The notes beneath the pieces are model-generated. The model worked only from the letters and a program-made list of their open reading frames with translations. It was not told where the DNA came from and made no database searches. This document shows positions 4,032 through 7,214 of a DNA stretch of 7,214 nucleotides, piece after piece; the stretch's first letter is position 1; the number at the start of each line of letters is the position of its first letter. Origin of the DNA: Desulfobacterales bacterium (GTDB lineage Bacteria; Desulfobacterota; Desulfobacteria; Desulfobacterales; UBA2174_A); NCBI GenBank assembly GCA_025454075.1, contig JALOPD010000176.1, forward strand, positions 1 through 7,214, read 5' to 3'. Both the position numbers and the translations under genes were made by a program.

Positions 4032-6806
4032 ATGCAACCGACTCCGATGCGCCGCGCATGTATCCGAAGCCAAGGAATCCTTTTTCTGTCGGCGTTGGCG
4101 ATTTTTCTTGCCGCGTCTTCACCGCAGGCCGCGACCATTCTCTTCCAGGACGACTTTAAAAGCGGGGTCCCAAACCAGTGGCGACTCGAGCCCGGCTGGC
4201 AGGTGGTTGACGACGGCGGAAATTTCGTGCTGGCCGGAAGCGGTCATTCCTTTGCCAGGGCCGGGGACCGCAACTGGTCGAACTACCGCTTCAAAGCCAA
4301 GGTCAAGCTCACGGGGGCCGCCGCGGCCGTGCACATAAACTACCGGGACATCTGCGAGCGCTATTTTATCGGCTTTAATTCCGGCGCCCTTTACCTCAAC
4401 CGGACCAAGCCTTGCGGTACGCACACGGGCCTTGTGAACATCGCCGAAAACCACGCCCCCGGACAATGGTACACCGTGGAGATCGTCGGGCGCCTGGGGA
4501 ACATCAAGGTCTACCTCGACGGCAGCCTCAAGATCGACCACACCGACAGCGATCCGGTCCTGGCCGGTGCGATCTCGTTTGAATCACTCCAATCTCAGGC
4601 GGTGCACATCGACGACGTCCTGGTCACGACCGACGAGTCGCTGGCAAGCGTCCGCTGGGATAGCACCGGCGGCCCGCTGGGGGGCCTGGGCTACGACGTG
4701 CGCATTCATCCCGCCAACAAACTTACGATGTTCGTGACCGACAATTTCGCCGGCGTAGCCAAGAGCAAAAACGGCGGCAGCAGCTGGTACCAGGCCAACT
4801 CCGGCATCACCACCAAGAGCGGCCCGACTGCCGATGCCTTCAATATCTTCAGTCTGACGATAGACCCCAACCAGCCCGACATCGTCTGGGCCGGGACTTA
4901 CGGGGAGGGTGCGGCCTTCGGGGTTTTCAAGAGCACGGACGGCGGCGAGTCCTGGGTGATGAAAACCAGCGGAATCGCTCTCGAAGGGGCGGTCGGGCTG
5001 GTGTTCCGCGGGTTCACCATCCAGCCGGGCGACTCCAACGTGGTCTATGCACAGGCCGAGGTGCCGACGACCCAGAACGGCTGGGAGTTCAATCGGGTGA
5101 AGGGCCGGGTCTACAAGACCGTGAACGGCGGGGAGTCCTGGATCAAAATCTGGGAGGGAGAAAACCTGGCCCGCTACCTGATCGTCCACCCCGACAATCC
5201 CGCCATCCTATACCTGTCGACCGGGATCTTCGACCGGGAGGCCTGGAATTCGGACTGTAGGAACGGAATCCCCGGCGGCGTCGGCGTTCTCAAGAGCACC
5301 AACGGTGGGCAGACCTGGTCGGCGGTCAACACCGGCCTCACCGACCTTTACGTCGGCAGCCTGCGGATGCATCCGTCATACCCCCAGATCCTTTTCGCCG
5401 CAACCGGCAACAACGCCTGCTCCGGCCAGTACAGGGGCAAGGTCGCCGGCGGCCTTTTCCGCACGGCGGACGGCGGGGCCTCGTGGAACCAGGTGATCGC
5501 CGGCGACATTCTGACCACCGTCAATTTCAGCCAACTTCACCCCGCCATCGTCTATGCCGGGAGTTTCAACGCGTTCTACCGCAGCGATGACGGCGGTCTC
5601 ACCTGGGAGCGCCTCGCGAAGCCGTGGGGGTACAAGTACGGCCCGCCGGGGATCAGCGCCGGTTTCCCGATCGATGTCGTGGTCGACCCGGACGACTACG
5701 ACCGGCTATATGTCAACAACTACGGCGGAGGCGTCTTCCGCTCGCTGGACGGCGCAGCCACCTGGGAGGTCTGGAGCCAGGGCTACACCGGCGCCGAAGT
5801 AAACGACGTGGTCATCCCGGCCTGGGGGTCGCAGACGGTCTTCGCCATGGCCCGCAGCGGGATTTTCGTCAGCCCCAGCATGGGCTCGAAATGGATCGGC
5901 CTGGCCAACGGCCCTGAAGCCCTCACCGTGGCCGAAGGCCGCTCTGTGGCGCCGCACCCCACGAATACCAAGCTCATCCTCATCTCCGACGACCATCAGG
6001 GACTGGTGCTACGCACCCTGGACGGCGGTGCCAATTGGGAGGAGGTCCTGCGGCAGCCGCAGGCCAACGCGAGCGACCCCGCCCGGCGGCAGGGGATGAA
6101 GAGCCTCGCCTTCGCGCCGTCCGACCCCAGAGTGGTTTACGCCGGCTTGGCCAAGGAACGGCTCTCGGTGCTGACGACGACGCCGGCCGGGACCGTCATC
6201 TACAAGTCGACCGACGCCGGCCAGACTTTCGGGCCACTGCCTTCGATCCTGGACGGCAGCAACGTGAACAAGCTGTTCGTTTCGCCGACGGACAGCGCGG
6301 TGGTCTATGCCGCGACCTCGAGCGGCGTGTATCGGACCACCAACGGGGCTGCGACCTGGTCGAAGCTTTCCGGCCTGGGAAGCCGCTACATCGAGGCGCT
6401 CGCCATGGATTTCCGGTCGCCCGGCTACTTGATCGCCGGGGAGGTTTTCGGAGGCATCTGGATCAGCGCCGACGGAGGGTCGAACTGGACGGGCCCGCAC
6501 AACAGCGGCTTCAATTCGCCCAACCCCTACGTCACGGCGCTCGTGTTCGACCCGCTGCGGCCGGAGACGGTGTTCGCCGGGGACCTGTATTCGGGAACCT
6601 ATCGTTCTCTCGACCGGGGGCTGACCTGGGCCGCTTTTCCCGACTGGAAAATGTCGGGGTTGGCGGTGCGCGCCGTGAAGGACATGGATGTGAACCGCCA
6701 GGTGATCTACGCTGCCACGCAGGGCGGAGGTGTTTTCCGCTACCTGCGGCCCGCACCGCGGCCGGTTCCGAACCCCGGGATTCCGTCGCTGCTGTTGGAC
6801 GAGTGA
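4032..6806 (+). CDS. Secreted jelly-roll plus multi-Asp-box beta-propeller protein (BNR/Ycf48/sortilin-like)
   Basis: The 924-residue product begins at ATG 4032, chosen for its well-spaced AGGTGA site. GTG 4023 would add three residues, and ATG 4047 would also leave a complete signal peptide. The signal peptide (RRACIRSQ, hydrophobic core, cleavage near SPQA-AT, residue 34) predicts export. Residues about 35-200 resemble a concanavalin-type jelly roll (FQDDF...W...GWQV, NWSNYRFKAKVKL, YTVEIVGRLGNIKVYLDG, HIDDVLV) with Cys108/Cys128 able to pair. From about 205 to 905 come 13 Asp-box-like motifs of the S-x-D-G-G-x-S/T-W type, e.g. STDGGESW, STNGGQTW, TADGGASW, SADGGSNW, spaced 40-64 residues apart; the eighth (SPSMGSKW) is degenerate. 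Each is preceded by a strand ending in VYA/VWA/LYV, the blade pattern of BNR-type propellers. That is enough blades for one 10-blade or two smaller propellers. A Pro-rich tail ends the protein. No sialidase catalytic set, lipobox, anchor or sorting signal is recognisable. It is probably a binding or scaffold partner of the co-expressed cytochrome. Confidence 0.88.
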   Translation: MQPTPMRRACIRSQGILFLSALAIFLAASSPQAATILFQDDFKSGVPNQWRLEPGWQVVDDGGNFVLAGSGHSFARAGDRNWSNYRFKAKVKLTGAAAAVHINYRDICERYFIGFNSGALYLNRTKPCGTHTGLVNIAENHAPGQWYTVEIVGRLGNIKVYLDGSLKIDHTDSDPVLAGAISFESLQSQAVHIDDVLVTTDESLASVRWDSTGGPLGGLGYDVRIHPANKLTMFVTDNFAGVAKSKNGGSSWYQANSGITTKSGPTADAFNIFSLTIDPNQPDIVWAGTYGEGAAFGVFKSTDGGESWVMKTSGIALEGAVGLVFRGFTIQPGDSNVVYAQAEVPTTQNGWEFNRVKGRVYKTVNGGESWIKIWEGENLARYLIVHPDNPAILYLSTGIFDREAWNSDCRNGIPGGVGVLKSTNGGQTWSAVNTGLTDLYVGSLRMHPSYPQILFAATGNNACSGQYRGKVAGGLFRTADGGASWNQVIAGDILTTVNFSQLHPAIVYAGSFNAFYRSDDGGLTWERLAKPWGYKYGPPGISAGFPIDVVVDPDDYDRLYVNNYGGGVFRSLDGAATWEVWSQGYTGAEVNDVVIPAWGSQTVFAMARSGIFVSPSMGSKWIGLANGPEALTVAEGRSVAPHPTNTKLILISDDHQGLVLRTLDGGANWEEVLRQPQANASDPARRQGMKSLAFAPSDPRVVYAGLAKERLSVLTTTPAGTVIYKSTDAGQTFGPLPSILDGSNVNKLFVSPTDSAVVYAATSSGVYRTTNGAATWSKLSGLGSRYIEALAMDFRSPGYLIAGEVFGGIWISADGGSNWTGPHNSGFNSPNPYVTALVFDPLRPETVFAGDLYSGTYRSLDRGLTWAAFPDWKMSGLAVRAVKDMDVNRQVIYAATQGGGVFRYLRPAPRPVPNPGIPSLLLDE

Positions 6807-6834
6807 GACCGGGGCATCCTCCTGGCCTCAGTTG

Positions 6835-6855
6835 GCATTGGCGGTCGGCCAGTGC
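6835..6855 (+). terminator. Compact stem-loop after the propeller gene
   Basis: GCATTGGC (6835-6842) pairs with GCCAGTGC (6848-6855) around the loop GGTCG, an eight-pair stem with one G-T wobble, starting 28 bases past the propeller stop codon. An alternative stem, CTGGCC (6822-6827) with GGCCAG (6847-6852), competes with it. On the plus strand it is followed by seven A, not T; a T-rich stretch appears only from about 6871. Placement argues for termination of the cytochrome-propeller operon, but it is not a canonical intrinsic terminator. Confidence 0.4.
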
Positions 6856-6903
6856 AAAAAAATAGGGTACGTTGTTTTGTTGTTGCTTAAAAAAACAGGA
6901 AGG

Positions 6904-7017
6904 AGCACCTTCATCTCTGTGAGGAGTTGAATAAGGGTTCGGCTGCGCCATGGTTGTAGAAAACTTCTTTTACCGGAGGCCTTGTAACAGGCCGGCCTCA
7001 GTCTTTCAATACCCCCG
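6904..7017. repeat. Dispersed intergenic repeat, copy B
   Basis: This is a direct-orientation match to copy A at 491-600, with core 6933-6998, including the terminal palindrome AGGCCGGCCT (6989-6998) preceded by GGAGGCCT. Weaker similarity extends left (AGCACCT...ATCTCTGTGAGG) and right (TTTCAATACCCCC). A small hairpin, GAAGG-AGCA-CCTTC (6899-6912), overlaps its left edge and is not conserved in copy A. The REP-like CCCTCTCCC hairpin that follows copy A is absent here, so that hairpin is a separate element. Like copy A, it lies between convergent gene 3' ends. Confidence 0.75.
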
Positions 7018-7052
7018 GCAATGAAGCACCACCGGCGTCAGATGCAATCCGA

Positions 7053-7081
7053 AAAGACCTCCGGAACGGGCGTCTCTCCGG
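7053..7081 (-). terminator. Weak candidate terminator of the thioredoxin-fold gene
   Basis: On the minus strand CCGGA (7081-7077) pairs with TCCGG (7065-7061) around an 11-base loop, followed within four bases by TCTTTTC. It begins about 19 bases past the stop codon of the right-edge gene. The stem is short and the T-run has only four bases, so this is a weak call. Confidence 0.3.
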
Positions 7082-7099
7082 TTCTTTCCTCAGCTACTC

Positions 7100-7214
7100 C
7101 TAAAAATTATCTTTGATCGCCTTGATCAGCTGCTGGATATCCTCGGCACCGAGCTTGCCGTCCTTCCGGAAGATCAGCTTTCCCTGCTTGTCGAAGGCGA
7201 GGATGTTGCTGCTG
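7100..7214 (-). CDS. C-terminal fragment of a thioredoxin-fold (TlpA/YtfJ-like) protein
   Basis: The reverse strand is open from the right window edge to TAG (complement of 7100-7102), giving 37 residues: SSNILAFDKQGKLIF, then RKDGKLGAEDIQQLIKAI, then KDNF. The pattern of a strand with F-D-x-x-G-K, a second strand ending in a charged turn with Gly, and a C-terminal amphipathic helix is what closes TlpA/ResA/YtfJ-like thioredoxin folds. The active-site cysteines, if present, lie outside the window. The gene is convergent with the propeller gene and separated from it by repeat copy B, so it is a different transcription unit. A role in periplasmic thiol chemistry, perhaps heme-site reduction in cytochrome maturation, is possible but cannot be judged from this tail. 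Confidence 0.65.
   Translation of the reverse strand, partial: SSNILAFDKQGKLIFRKDGKLGAEDIQQLIKAIKDNF

Noticed and set aside
6035..6865. 276-residue plus-strand ORF in another frame of the propeller gene
   Set aside because: It is Arg/Gly-rich low-complexity protein overlapping a frame with regular Asp-box motifs; this is a GC-frame shadow.
491..7017. Composite transposon or insertion sequence ends
   Set aside because: The repeats are direct, diverged and short; no transposase gene, terminal inverted repeats or target-site duplications were found.

Overview
The window is a GC-rich (roughly 60%) bacterial segment with two gene ends at its edges and three complete genes between them. A secreted pentaheme c-type cytochrome with a carboxypeptidase-regulatory-like N-terminal domain, next to a secreted Asp-box beta-propeller protein, suggests a didelta-proteobacterial, metal-reducing type of bacterium (Desulfuromonadota/Geobacter-like). 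That assignment is inference from gene content; no phylogenetic marker is present.

Layout. 1-317 (+) is the 3' end of a small membrane protein with a CPWC motif. 318-1002 is a long intergenic region holding a stem-loop, a purine tract, a dispersed repeat copy (A), a REP-like hairpin, one doubtful minus-strand ORF and a strong stem-loop just past the next gene. 1003-2205 (-) encodes an exported right-handed beta-helix protein. 2206-2409 is a divergent promoter region with a perfect 17-bp palindrome. 2410-4026 (+) encodes the pentaheme cytochrome. 4032-6806 (+) encodes a very large jelly-roll plus Asp-box propeller protein; its ribosome binding site lies on the stop codon of the cytochrome gene, so the two are almost certainly co-transcribed and translationally coupled. 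6807-7099 is intergenic, with a stem-loop and a second copy of the dispersed repeat (B). 7100-7214 (-) is the 3' end of a thioredoxin-fold protein.

How the genes may work together. All three central products carry export signals, and none has a membrane anchor other than a possible lipobox on the beta-helix protein. The simplest reading is an envelope or extracellular module: a cytochrome that moves electrons, with two large repeat-built beta proteins (helix and propeller) that could bind a surface, a polymer or the cytochrome itself. The beta-helix gene is divergent from the cytochrome operon and may share its control region. The two edge genes carry thiol/disulfide signatures, but nothing in the sequence shows that they belong to the same system. 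The two copies of an approximately 110-bp repeat bracket the three-gene block in direct orientation, and each lies between convergent gene ends.
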